Assembly: GCF_035046505.1 (NCBI RefSeq)
Contig: NC_089822.1
Coordinates: 102,990,659 to 103,054,658 of the forward strand
Length of the DNA: 64,000 bases
Direction: 5' to 3'
Source of the DNA: Tiliqua scincoides
Lineage: Eukaryota > Chordata > Lepidosauria > Squamata > Scincidae
In this document: one piece after another, positions 15,701 to 26,793 of the stretch
How the letters are laid out: every line of letters begins with the position of its first letter
How positions within the stretch are numbered: the first letter of the stretch is position 1
The notes under the pieces: model-generated
What the model was told of the DNA's origin: nothing
Seen by the model: the letters and a program-made list of their open reading frames with translations, nothing else
The model's database searches: none
Program-made: the position numbers and the translations under genes

Positions 15701-17863
15701 GGAAGGTGGGTGCTCAGAGCTGAATTATTTGGAGGTGGAAAGGAAGAGGTTATACAGGATGGCAAAATGCACATTGTTCCATCTGGTAGATATCAAGGGC
15801 AATGGAAGGCCTTGTTGCTCAGGATAGCTAAAGAAGACTTCCCTGCAAATCAAGCATTCTAGGGTAGAATTGTAAGAGGGACCATGAAAACTGTTTTCAT
15901 ACAGTCCCTCTCTGTGGAGAGAAAATTGGGGGGGGGCAATGTGTTGTGAGCATGTCTGGAAGCCCTCACCATATCTCTTAGCACTGCCCCTACTCTCCCC
16001 TGTGGACAAGTGATTGTGCAAGCAAATTATATCCATGGGGAGAACCAGCATGTGCAATCATGGGGAAATGTGATGTGTGAATTACCAAAAGGGCTGTTTT
16101 ATTTAGGGGAATTATTACACTGCCCTTATTGTAACCTTAGGATCGCAGGCTGGATAACAAGATGGCGTAATGCAGATAAATTCCCTTTTGCTTAAGGAGG
16201 AGACTGAGAGAAAGATAACTTTTTAATAAAAGATTATAGTTTTATTACAAAAGCACAAAGGTAAACATAATGCACATGGAGAAATGATAAGTGTATGTTT
16301 CTTGGTCCTAATACTTGAATCTAGTGTACCTAGCTTTCATGGTGGTTGCATGTAAAGAGTATTTGGTGCATCCGAAGAAATTAGAAAAAGGTAAGGTTGT
16401 AGGGAAGGATTTTAGGGGTCCCTGGTCTGCCAAACTCAGCTGCTAACTAAAGGGGGGGGGAAGAAGGGAAAGAGTTCCAGTTGCAAGATAGTTACCTGTC
16501 CTGTAGAACAGTTGGATGGGGGGGGGAGAGTCCTGTGAAGAGGACCCTCTGACGCAACACAGATGTGTTGGCCCTTGGAGAGAGAGCCAGAGCATGTGGG
16601 TGGAAGCCCTCACTTAAAAGGGGTTTGCAGACAGTGCTCAGCTGGAATGTAATTACTACCACACAGCAGGGTGCTTAGAGTGTGTAAAACATTGAAAGGA
16701 TCAGTTATCAGCAAAATTCAGTGGGGTCAATGGCTGATTTTCTAGCTGGGGGAACTTAGGAGACAATACAATGAATCAGCAACCCAAGAAGGCAGTTCAA
16801 GTTTTCGTACAGGACTTAAACAGTGATTGGATTAGGACAGGCGTGCCCAAACCCCGGCCCTGGGGCCACTTGTGGCCCTCGAGGCCTCTCAATGTGGCCC
16901 TCAGGGAGCCCCCAGTCTCCAATTAGCCTCTGGCCCTCTGGAGATTTGCTGGAGCCACATTGGCCCAACACAACTGCTGTCAGCATGAGGGTGACTGTTT
17001 GACCTCTCACGTGAGCTGTGGGATGAGGGCTCCCTCCACTGCTTGTTGTTTCATGTCTGTGATGTGGCAGCGGCAGCAAAGGAAAGGCTGACCTTGCTTT
17101 GTGCAAGGCCTTTTTTAGGTCTTGAGCTGTTACAAGACGTTCATTCATTCATATAAGTTCATCTTTAATATATTCATTTATGTAAACTTATGTAAATTTA
17201 TTCAAATTTTATATGTAAATTAATTCTTCTCTGCCCCCCCCCCCGGCCCTCGACACAGTGTCAGAGAGACGATGTGGCCCTCCTGCCAAAAACTTTGGAC
17301 ACCCCTGGATTAGGAGACACTTTTGCATACAGTTCTTAAACAGTGATTGGGTTAAAACAATACAATGAATACAGTAATGTAGGAGACACTTAAACAATGA
17401 TTTAAGATGCCAGACTTTCTCCCATAATGTGTGACCATAGGGAGGTGGTGGTTGTGTAGCCATGAGCTTGTGACTTGACCAGAGTTTTGGAAATGTGGCC
17501 TGTGTGAGAAGTTTGGCCTGCATGATATTTTAGTCCATAGTAACATAACCAGATATAGAGAAAATCATAACTAAAAGGAAAAAGGGGATTTTCATGTAAC
17601 AGTATTCTCAGTGTTCTGTAAGCCTGAAGACCCTCCACGCTTTCAGGACATCTGAATAGGACTGAGTTGTCAGGCTTATGGTTTTCAGAGGGTTTCTGCT
17701 TCTTTCTTTTTTAGGAGTCCTAAAATTTGCCCGACTGATAAAGTCTTACGAGTCTCAGGATCCTGAGATTGCAAGCATGTCTGGGAAGCTAAAATCCTTG
17801 TTCCTGCCTCCAATGACGTTGCCTCCTCATGGGACTGGGACAGGAGGCGTGGCAGCATCATGA
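12619..17863 (+). CDS. C12orf57: C12orf57 (GRCC10) homologue, complete
   Basis: Small conserved vertebrate protein; loss of the human gene causes Temtamy syndrome (brain and eye malformation). Its biochemical role is poorly defined. Three coding exons: 12619-12694, 15529-15705 and 17715-17863 (stop TGA 17861-17863), all GT-AG with matching phases, giving 133 residues against 126 in human. Exon 1 encodes MSSLQRPVAPSAQAQPVSLS and EQAK; the N-terminus is a little longer than the mammalian one. The core is highly conserved: VVLAEVIKAFGSPENAQRME, ARDNACNDMGKMLQF, PVATQIQQDVIKAYGFS, then GVLKFARLIKSYESQDPEIA and the C-terminus FLPPMTLPPHG ... GGVAAS. The start ATG is the first in a CpG-rich exon. 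No signal peptide or membrane segment is visible. Confidence 0.96.
12818..13285 (+). mobile_element. LINE 3' end with internally duplicated segment
   Basis: CR1/L2-like. The motif LDAFKRxxDKFLEEKSIKGY is encoded twice, at about 12851-12913 and 13011-13073, followed by one copy of the family 3'UTR ending near tctgatccagtgggg. Starts about 120 bp after the C12orf57 exon 1 donor. Confidence 0.65.
13560..13740 (-). mobile_element. tRNA-derived SINE (gctcagtgacagagc type)
   Basis: On the minus strand: an A-box-like gctcagtgacagagc, a B-box-like ggttcaattcttgg, then the SINE body ending near tactgattcagata. Related copies are at 14683-14880, 24780-24900, 35610-35860 and 49250-49495. Confidence 0.6.
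14683..14880 (+). mobile_element. tRNA-derived SINE
   Basis: A box tggctcagtggtagagc, B-box-like ggttcactcc, tail attggaccaatggtctgttt. Best-preserved head of this family in the window. Confidence 0.65.
15706..17714 (+). other. C12orf57 intron 2, one hAT insertion
   Basis: Contains the hAT element 16838-17307 and otherwise A/T-rich sequence with G-runs. No extra exon was seen. Confidence 0.65.
16838..17307 (+). mobile_element. hAT-like DNA transposon, ~465-bp family, copy 1
   Basis: Ends CAGGCGTGCCCAAACCCC and ACTTTGGACACCCCTG. Perfect 8-bp duplications gattagga lie at 16830-16837 and 17308-17315. Same family as 20499-20956 (opposite strand) and 62583-63045. Non-coding. Confidence 0.88.
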
Positions 17864-18034
17864 AGCTGGCAACCTCCGTTTGTCTTTGCTCGCCTGGATC
17901 ACATTACCATCTTTGCAACGTGTTACTAAACTGGATTCTGGGACCTTCCTTTTTTTTACTGTCATGAGAGAGGTGTTTGGCTGCCTTGTACAGTCTTGGT
18001 TCTGTCTTTTGTGTGAATTGTTTTTGTCCTTGTG

Positions 18035-18040
18035 AATAAA
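18035..18040 (+). terminator. C12orf57: C12orf57 poly(A) signal
   Basis: AATAAA 172 bp after the stop codon, followed by a T/G-rich stretch. Cleavage is expected near 18055. Confidence 0.75.
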
Positions 18041-18605
18041 AACTCCTTTGTAAACATCTCCCAGCATTTCTCTGAGTGTCTCTCTCCATGAAACTCTTGC
18101 CCCAGAGTTGGGAAGCCATTTTTGCAGAATGTGAGAGAGAAAAAAGACAGATGCTGCCAACCTACACATCTTTCTTCTGTTTCTGTCTCCCCTTCCCTTG
18201 ATGTGATGCTTTGCTGAAAACCCCAGAAATGGCCATGGTTCTATTTTGAGAAGACAGCAATTTAGTAAGTGTATCTAAATTGTTGGGACTCTTCTTCATA
18301 AACTAGAAATCTGGGACTCGCTTAGTGTACTGAGTACTGTACTGAAAATGAGTTAGTTGCAGGTCTGGCTGTCTTGAATGGAGGACACAGAATGGATACA
18401 CGTTAGCTATCAAGCTGACATTTTTAGTCTGAATGACTTCAATTACTATGGGATGGGAGCAGTTTTGTGCATCTTTCCCCCCAAACAATTAACATGACCT
18501 TTACTTCTCAACAGAGGGCAGCACTCCAGCACAATGTGAGAAAAGCAGAAGGCTAGACTAGAAGTTCTGTTACCCCTTCACACCCTAACAAATTTTGGCA
18601 TAGGG

Positions 18606-19853
18606 CAGTGGCGTCACTAGGGTTCGCGTCACCCAGTGCGGGATGCCAGCGTGTCACCCCCCCATGCAGTGGGTGGGGCAACACCCCAGGTGGTGGGTGT
18701 GGTGATGTACCATTATTCCGCCCCACTGGTTTTTTGGTTGTACCTTTTCATAGAAAAAGATAGAACACATTCTGCATGAAATTACGCACTGATTGATATA
18801 TAACATGCTGGTATTATTCCTCCAAACTGTGATTTTAGTAATTTTGGTCACTAGTGGTGTCACCCCCCCTAGGGTGTCAACTTACTAACACCTTATTGCA
18901 GCAGTTCTCAAACTTTTAGCACTGGGACCCACTTTTTAGAATGACAATAAATCCAAGACCCACCAGAAGTGATGTCATGGTGAAAGTGACATCATCAGGC
19001 AAATTAAAATAAATAAGTATAAATAATTAAAGTAAACCAAATTATTAAATAAGCAGAAGCCAGCCCTGTTCCACCAAGTGAATTTCCTCTATAGCCTGCC
19101 TGCAATAACACCCCCCCCCCCCAAAACCAGTAAGTTTTTCAGCCCTACCCACTGCCCAGTTCAGTTTAAGAACTTCTGTTTAAACCAGATCACTGGCAGG
19201 ATCCAGCAGGCTTTGCAAGTCTCACAAAAAGTTCACCTTATCAGCTGAAGCCTCTGTTTTGATCCTTTTTGGGGGGGGGGGGGGAGGCTGCCTTCTGGAG
19301 CACTTGTTGAGCTCCAGGTGCATAGGATCAGGACCATTCTGGTAGCTTTGTACTCTCCTTCACCTGATCTTCCACACCAGCCAAGGCACGTTTGCTTACT
19401 TGCGAGCAAACATGACCATGAGGCTTAGTTTCACTTTCCATAGGGCTCAATACATTTATCTGCTTGGAGGGAGGGACTTTCTTCTCAGCTGTTTTTGGGA
19501 GCTGCATTCATTGGATCAGGACCATTCTGGTGTCGTTGGATTCCTCTCAGCCTGCCCTTTCAACGGACTAAGACAAGTTCACCTACTCGTGAGTAAATAT
19601 GGCTCACTTTCACTTTCCATAGGGATTCATGCATTTTTTATTCTGCAGGTTTTTGGCCATAACTTTTGAAGGAAAGGAGCTATTTCATTCAGGTTTCCTG
19701 CATTGCGTTCAGCTTAAAATTCTGCATCCAACGATATATAACATGATGGGGTTACTCCTAACCACCGCAATTGTAGTGTGTCACCCCCCAGTGCGTGTCA
19801 CCCCCCTGTGCACGTCACCCGGTGCGGCCCGCACCCCCTAAGTGAAGCCACTG
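18606..19853. mobile_element. Long hAT-like DNA transposon, perfect 8-bp TSD
   Basis: 1248 bp. Ends CAGTGGCGTCACTAGGG and CCCTAAGTGAAGCCACTG, with gcataggg at 18598-18605 and 19854-19861. It has internal repeated blocks (aggatcaggaccattctggt at about 19325 and 19515) and a region near 18900-19190 resembling another hAT (agttctcaaacttttagc). No transposase ORF remains. A short relative is at 36641-36987. Confidence 0.85.
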
Positions 19854-20498
19854 GCATAGGGTGTAGGGGGTTTCCAAGAACAGAAAGGGACAAGCATTTC
19901 TGCTTGCAGACCTCAAGCTGGATATAGTTATTCAGTATCAAGCACTATATAACAATTTAGATATACCCCTAACTATGAAGGAATGCTTTGTTATGAGCTA
20001 GGAATCAGAAACTTGGTATACAAGGCATCCCAATTACTAAAACAAAAGTCAAAACACACAGAAACCATGTTGAGCTTTGGGCAATCTGCTGCCCCTTTAT
20101 ACATCTGAATTGGTGAGGGGAAGATCAGTTCAAAGAGTACCCAGGAAAATTTGCTATACTTGCAGAGTGCAATCTCTGTTTCTTTTATATAATAAAATAG
20201 AAGTTGCTTATAGATGTACTACATATTTTTAGCAATTGTAGATAAGGTATCTTTGAGGTTTCATGGGAAGCAGCACTGAAGAACGATTATGAACAAGAAT
20301 AGCTCATTTCCATTTGGTGAGCATTTCTTCTGATAGCATGACTGCTACCTTTGAACTCCCATATTTTGGAAGATGGCCCTCAATTACTAGAAACCTTATT
20401 GCAGGTAGAGGATAGTGGGAGGAACAGAAAACCTGAGTCATTACTGAGGTTTGCACTGACCAATGGCATTAAAGAGAGAAGTAAGGTAGGATCTAGAC

Positions 20499-20956
20499 CA
20501 GGGGTGTCCAAAGTTTTTGGCAGGAGGGTCACATCATCTCTCTGATACTGTGTTGGGGGCAGGGGAGAAAAATAATTTACATTTAAAATTTGAATAAATG
20601 TATATAAGTTTACATAAATGAATATATTAAAGATGAACATATGAATGAATGAAGGTATTGCAATAGCTCAAGGCCTATAAAAGGCCTTGCACAAAGTAAG
20701 GTTGGCCTTTCCTTCACTTCCACTGCTGCATCACAGATGTGAAGCAGCAAGCAGTGGAGGGAGACTTTGTCCCACAGCTCACACAAGTGGTCAAACAGTC
20801 ACTCTCACACTGAGAGTAGTTGTGTCAGGCCAGTGTGGGCTCCAGCAAGTCTCCAGAAGGTCAGAGGCTCATTGGAGGCTGGGGGCTCCCTGAGGGCCAC
20901 ATTGGAAGTCCTCAAGGGCTGCAATTGGCCCCAGGGCCAGGATTTGGGCACCCCTG
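20499..20956 (-). mobile_element. hAT-like DNA transposon, ~465-bp family, copy 2
   Basis: Inverted relative to copy 1. Ends CAGGGGTGTCCAAAGTTTTT and TTTGGGCACCCCTG. Perfect duplications atctagac lie at 20491-20498 and 20957-20964. Confidence 0.88.
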
Positions 20957-21020
20957 ATCTAGACAATCGTACTTCTTGCTTTGCTTTTGGTGTCAAGCAC
21001 TTCTCTAGGGAGCAGAATTT

Positions 21021-21183
21021 TCCTATCCAATTTTCCAGTGCCAGTGCAGCTGTACCAGTGGGGTGTGCACTGCATCCTGTGGTGGGGAGGCAGTCACAGA
21101 GGCCTCCTCAAGGTATGGGAATATTTGTTCCCTTACCTTGTGGCTGCATTGCGGCTGCACCGGTGCTGGAAAGTTGGATAGGA
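21021..21183. mobile_element. Foldback MITE
   Basis: The arms tcctatccaattttccag and ctggaaagttggatagga are inverted copies. The centre shares aggcctcctcaaggta with 26590-26793. Confidence 0.5.
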
Positions 21184-21883
21184 TGGGGCCATAAGGTGGC
21201 TATACAGTTTCACGTGTATTTTTAGGCTGTAATACATGCTAACCTGGCTCCCGCTGAACTCAATGGGACTTTCTTCTGAGCAGACATGAATAGGATTGGG
21301 TTGTAACTCTAGGAAGAGTTTTGTTACCGATAAAATGATGTATTTGCATAGAATGAGTGAAACTCCATATGAAAACTCCATATGAATGATTGTGGGCCCA
21401 AATGGTTTCTAAGTTTTGAAAGAGAGTTGACTATTTGGGGAGATGTGAATAAGACTCACTCTAAGCAATGCACTCACCTTGTGGTGAGTTGGTAATTCAC
21501 GTGATATTTGTATAGCTGTGTTGTCAGGAGAGATTTCCTCCCTGAATCCACCTCAGTTCATTTCCATGATAAAAATCCTGGCATTGAGGCTGGGTATAAA
21601 AAGGTGAAAAAGGGGCAGAGTTCAGAACTGGGTTGTCAGCGTCGGCACTGTATGAAGACAGCAAAACTGGTTGAAAGGAAATGGAGAGAGGGTCTTGAAG
21701 GAGTTATCTCAATCCTGACGGACCGTACATCTATTTTTGATTTTTGTGTGTCTGCAGTTCACTCACAGATCCACCTAGCGAGGGCCCCAGCTGAAGGTGA
21801 ATAGGGCGGAGAGAACAGGAGGTCCCTCCCTGGTTACCTGCTCCCCTCAGGCTTAGCCTCTCCTCTCCCTAAATCCGCCTGAG

Positions 21884-22013
21884 TATTTATTAACCACAGC
21901 ACAGGGAGACATTTGCAAGAGGAAAGAATGGAGCCCTTTGTACTGGGTCCAGCTATTTGATTCTCCTGCTTCGACTGCCTCTATGCCACTGAAGAAGCGT
22001 CTCGCTTGGACAG
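21884..22013 (+). promoter_or_regulatory. Possible distal promoter and non-coding first exon of PTPN6
   Basis: TATTTATTA (21884-21892) is followed by a RUNX-like aaccacag and an ETS-like gaggaaag. A good donor (gacag|gtaactg) sits at 22013. It lies 6.7 kb upstream of the proposed coding first exon, like the spacing of the two promoters known in mammalian PTPN6. The in-frame ATG here runs into a stop, so it would be non-coding. Speculative. Confidence 0.25.
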
Positions 22014-22916
22014 GTAACTGTGCCTATTTATTTTTAATATGGGTGCACCCAGGAAAGAGACTGCTCTGAGCTGGGCCTCCTGGTTTGGTCACTGTTTCAA
22101 GAACAGCAGGAAGAATTAAGAACACGTATAATACGTCAGTCGGATGTTGGCAATTCCAAAATGCAGATATTGGATTTTTACTCATCAAGTGGTGATGCAA
22201 GATTATCCAAGTCCTGTGGAAAGCTATTCGAAATAGGACTAGAACCATCGAAAGAGAGGTATTTGGGTTTTGCATCACAGGTAGTTTTGCTAAATGATTA
22301 AAGGAATTGTGTAACAAGGAAACACCGGAAGTTTATGGGCAATTTGTTAGTAGTTGCTAAAATGTCATAGCGAAAAGCTGGAGAAGAAAGCTTCAGCTGA
22401 GGAATCGTTTAGAAATTTGTGGAAGGTGTTGACAATGTGCAGGATTTGCTAGATCTCAGATATGCTGAGAGGAAGCTACATCTCGCATTTTGGGGGAGTG
22501 GGAATATTTACCATCGAATGTAAAGTAATTTTCAGGAAATAAATGCTTGCAGTTATTGCCAGTGTGATAATGAAGTCAAACTGTCAACTATCATAAAGAT
22601 ATGTAGCACAAAAATCCCTTTTTGATATAATGTTGTTACACAGGATGTAAAAATAATTATGTTATGGATAGTTTAGAATCATAAAAGCTCTGAAAAAGTA
22701 AGCACCACAACCCTGCATGGTGCTTTGCATATTCCTGTTGTCCTTTCATCCATCTGTGTTCTCACTGGAAATTCCCCATATTATTTCTGACTTTTCCTCC
22801 CTCAGAAGAACTGTGGGCCGTGGTATCTTGCCTGTTCCAACAGTCTTGGGGGGACCCCAGTGGCTGGGGTCCTGATGCCATCTTGTAGGTATGTCTCACC
22901 CAGTGCTTAGAATTCT

Positions 22917-22939
22917 GTGTGTGTGTGTGTGTGTGAGTT

Positions 22940-22996
<57 letters not shown>
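22917..22996. repeat. Compound (GT)n-(GA)n microsatellite
   Basis: GT repeat to about 22935, short spacer, then a GA repeat to 22996. A second GA repeat lies at about 27067-27088. Confidence 0.95.
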
Positions 22997-22999
<3 letters not shown>

Positions 23000-23015
23000 C
23001 ATTAGCCATATAGAT

Positions 23016-23378
23016 CAGTAGTTCTCACACATTTAGCACCTGGACCCATTTTTTAGAATGAGAATCTGTCAGGACCCACTAGAAGTGGTGTCATGACTGG
23101 AAGTAACATCATCAAGTAGGACAATTTTTAACAATCCTAGGCTGCAATCCTACCCATACTTACCCAGGAGTAAGTCCCATTTACAATCATTGTTAAAAGA
23201 ATATACACAGTAGCCTGTCAAAAGTACAGGTCTGTAACATTTCTCCAGATGCAGTCACATACCATGGTAGCATCAAGTCTAATATATTAAAAATAAAATA
23301 TTGAAATGAATGGGGACCCACCTGAAATTGGCTCGCGACCCATCTAGTGGGTCCTAACCCACAGTTTGAGAAACACTG
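23016..23378 (-). mobile_element. hAT-like element, 363-bp family, copy 1
   Basis: Minus-strand ends CAGTGTTTCTCAAACTGTGG and GAACTACTG. Exactly the same length as the copy at 32290-32652. Both carry an internal segment (cttactcctgggtaagt type) like the palindromic MITE core. No clear 8-bp duplication is left. Confidence 0.75.
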
Positions 23379-23763
23379 ATAGGTGAAATAAGGTTAGTTT
23401 GGTTAGAGTTGGGCTAAATAAAGCCCAGGAGACCAATCTGGTCTGCAAGAGCCTTTTCTCCAGCTCTAACCTCTGGTTAACAGTATTGCCCTCAGACCCA
23501 TCTTCTCACATGTAATATGCTCACACACAGATAATGTCCTGTCCCAGACACGGCATCAGTTTATACGTGCATGAACACCTGCTGGCAAGACCATGCTGGA
23601 CTGAGCATGAGCAAATATGTATCCAGTCTAGAAGCACTGCTGGTCAAAAAGAACTGCCTAAAAAACAAGAGAGATAGCAAGAAAATATTTTCTATTTTCC
23701 TCCCCAAAGCACCCAGTTCAAAAATAAGTACTGCAAAAAAAGAAAATCACAGTGGACAAATGG

Positions 23764-23880
23764 TTGGCAACCTTTAGTCTCGAAAGACTATGGTATAAGC
23801 CTACAGCACCCAGTATTCCCAGGTGGTCTCCCATCCAAGTACTAACCAGGCCTGACCCTGCTTAGCTTCTAAGATCAGAC
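23764..23880 (-). mobile_element. 5S-rRNA-headed SINE (SINE3-type)
   Basis: On the minus strand the head matches 5S rRNA from about nt 37 to its end: gtctgatcttagaagctaag, cagggtcaggcctggttagt, then acttggatgggagaccacct and ggtgctgtaggc. This spans the internal Pol III control region (box A, intermediate element, box C). It joins directly to a tail (catagtctttcgagactaaa, ggttgcc) that equals the 3' end of the LINE at 38.8 kb. Flanks ggacaaatg (23754-23762) and ggacaatg (23881-23888) look like one target duplication around the whole unit. The first 36 nt of 5S are missing. It is not a working 5S gene. Confidence 0.85.
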
Positions 23881-24779
23881 GGACAATGTCTTGGATATTT
23901 AAAAGCAAATATAAAAAAATAAGAAGGAATGGAATGGAGTTCATTAAAAAAAAATTGGAGTCAAATGTATGACAGTAATTATAGCCAGCATGTATTATGG
24001 CCCAATTTTCACACTCCAATGTGGCCCTCTGGCCAAAAAGCTCCCCACAGTTAGGGGGCTATCCAGGTGTCCATTTAGTTTGACAGAATGAACTGGCAGC
24101 CTTGCAAGATTCACTTGATACTTTTGTTTCCCATTGGATCATTTGTGTATGTTGGCAATTATATCTTTCAAGAAGACATTCTTACTCTCCTTTTTCAGCG
24201 GATAGTTAATGTTTAAGATTTCATTGAACGGTGGGGGTGGGGGGGGAGAAGAGTCCCTTTGCTATTCTTTGAGCACTGCAGTCCTTGGCTTAAATGAATT
24301 GGTGCTGCACCACGCATCTGCTGCAGTCTTCTTTCATGGCTCAGCATGATTGACGCTGGGGAGATGCAGTACTTTCTGGGTGCTCAGGATCTTGTGGCTG
24401 ATGCTTAATGATTGGATGACAGGATAGCAGGCAAACCTTCTTGAATGATGTTGTCGCTAATGACCAGTCTTCTTCATGAGTCGAGGGAGTTGAGCTACGT
24501 AATCTGTTCCAACCTCAATATTCTAAAAAAAATCATTTCAGTCCATCCTGCTTTAAACACAACAGCCTCCTGGTTTCATAGAGCATCATCTTGTTGTGAG
24601 TAAAGAAGCCTCAGGGACAGAGGATTCCAGTTTACTCTTTAACTCCTTTTTCTTCCCCTGCCTTTTGAGCATCACTGTTGAATGGAAAATACAGCTAGTG
24701 GATTAGGGCATGGAGCAGGTCAGGTCTGAGTCTTATCACTCACTATCATTTTTGACAATGAGTTATGCTTCCTTTGTGG

Positions 24780-24900
24780 CACACATTTTGCATGCAACCG
24801 GCTCCAGGTTCAATCCCAGCATCTCCAGTTAAAAGCTGGGCTGGCAAAGACCCTTGCCTGAGACCCAGGAACAGTGCTGCCAGAGTAAACATGGTTGCAC
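24780..24900 (+). mobile_element. tRNA-derived SINE fragment
   Basis: B-box-like ggttcaatcccagcatctcc, then agttaaaagctgggctggca. The 5' part is worn and the 3' part missing. Confidence 0.5.
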
Positions 24901-25891
24901 AAGATGGAAAGGTAGTCTGACTCACTACAAGACATTTTCACATGTTCATAAGCCTCATCCATCCTTCTTTGTGCTTCTGTTGTTTTCTCCTTGTGACAGA
25001 AATGCAGGTTTGAACTTTAGTGGGGAGGGGGCAGTGGGCAAGAAAAGAATTAAGCATCCCTGCAAATTGCCCCCTTCCCATGTCACTCTGCAGAGGAGAA
25101 ACCGTGTTCAGGATTTCAACACATGAGGTACAGGTAGGGGTCACGTAATTCCTCTTTTGTCCCTTGCACGTTTTCTGAAAGGACAATATCAATTTTTTTT
25201 CTATTTCAAGGAACTGCACTGGGTTACTCCAGCAACCCAGTGCAGAGGTGTAATTCTGGGATCATGCACATTTGTTTGCAACATAGCAAGAAATTCTGTT
25301 TGCAACATAGCAAGAAATTCTGGAGTATATTTTTCAGATTACACACAACTTCATTGGCACCACAAAAATATTAATATGGTGAATATAGTAATTACTTTAT
25401 TAGGACAAATCAAAGTTTACATTGCAGTCTATAAACTTTAAAGTTGTACAGAACTATTATTTAGGCTGGATGCTAAAATGTGCAATCTGTAAACCATAAA
25501 GCTGTACAGAACTATTTTTTAGGCTGGATGCTAAAATATAAAAGGAGAGGGGAGAAGATGTTTTAGATGTAGACTTCAAAAACACTTTTATTTTCTCTCT
25601 ATCTCTTATTCACATCCACCCACACACAATCTATTCAACCTGAGGAACGCTTTTGTGCAACTTGGAAGTCGTACAAGCTGCATTGTGAACATCGGCTAGT
25701 CCTAATCAAAATGTTTTGAGGATAAAGCAAAAACATATTTTTTCCCCCTTTCATTTTACCAAAGTTCTATGAACAGAAGTTCTGTGCAAGCTGAAAGCTG
25801 CCAGGTTGTTTTTTGGAAGTTGGTTGATCATGATAAAGATACTACTATTTTGGTCTAACCGGCCAAAAGTGTTACTGTTGTGAATGACTAA

Positions 25892-26049
25892 GGGTGGAAT
25901 CCTAACCCCTTAGGTCAGTGCTTTCCAGCACTGACATAAAGGGGGATGCCTCCGTGAGTGACACCCAACTGCAGGATGCAGCACATGTCCCATGGGCACC
26001 ACTATGCCAGTGCTGGAAAGCACTGACAGAAGGGGTTAGGGTTGCACCC
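25892..26049. mobile_element. Foldback MITE, TAA-flanked, copy 1
   Basis: 158 bp. Arms gggtggaatcctaacccctt and aaggggttagggttgcaccc are inverted, with TAA at 25889-25891 and 26050-26052. Subterminal gtcagtgctttccagcactg occurs in both halves. Likely Harbinger-type. Confidence 0.7.
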
Positions 26050-26589
26050 TAAAATATTTTCTCCTCCCAAATGACTGCTTAGGTTGCTTGTCCAGTCAAG
26101 CTGGCCCAGAGATTCTGTTGCAAGGATCCACTTGTGAGGCGATAACTCTTTCACAAAGTTGTCTTACTTCTGCATAATACTGATAATTCTGAGACATTTC
26201 TTTATTTTGCTGTGTAAGCTGCTTTGTGAACTACTTTTGTTGAATAGTAGTACATAAATATTCTAAATGATTTTCTTACTAACCTCTTTGACTATAACTA
26301 AAAACACCAATTTCATGCATGTCTGTGAAATCCTCATAGGGGTTTGTGTCTTCATGAACTTAGCTAAAGTGCCCTAAAATGAGATAGCCAGAAAAATAAA
26401 TTGTTGTTTTAATTAGTTGGAGGCATACATGCGTGCACAAATAAGTGAAACTTCTAGAGACAATTTCCAGGACCCAAAAATGTGCACATATCATCTGTAC
26501 AAAATGACTCATTAAAGCCAGGTGTGTTGGTAGAGACTGGTCAGGTAGGGTACTAGCCAAGTATCCATACACATCAGAAGATCCACTAA

Positions 26590-26793
26590 GAGCGCAATCC
26601 TAACCCCTTACGTCAGTGCTTTCCAGCACTGGCACAGCGGTGCCAATGGGACACATCCTGCAATTGGGTGTCACTCACAGAGGCCTCCTCAAAGTAAGGG
26701 AATGTTTGTTCCCTTACCTCAGAGCTGCATTACCTTTATGTCAGTGCTGGAAAGCACTGGAAAGCACTGACATAAGAGGTTAGGATTACATCC
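26590..26793. mobile_element. Foldback MITE, TAA-flanked, copy 2
   Basis: 204 bp, arms gagcgcaatcctaacccctt and gaggttaggattacatcc, TAA at 26587-26589 and 26794-26796. Longer centre than copy 1. Confidence 0.7.

Noticed and set aside
15690-15702. gtaatgatggggaa resembling the miR-200c 3' half
   Set aside because: It lies within the C12orf57 coding exon (SNDGEG) and has no hairpin.
23799-23880. 5S rRNA gene
   Set aside because: The first 36 nt are missing, bases differ from functional 5S, and the unit is fused to a LINE tail inside one target duplication, so it is a SINE.
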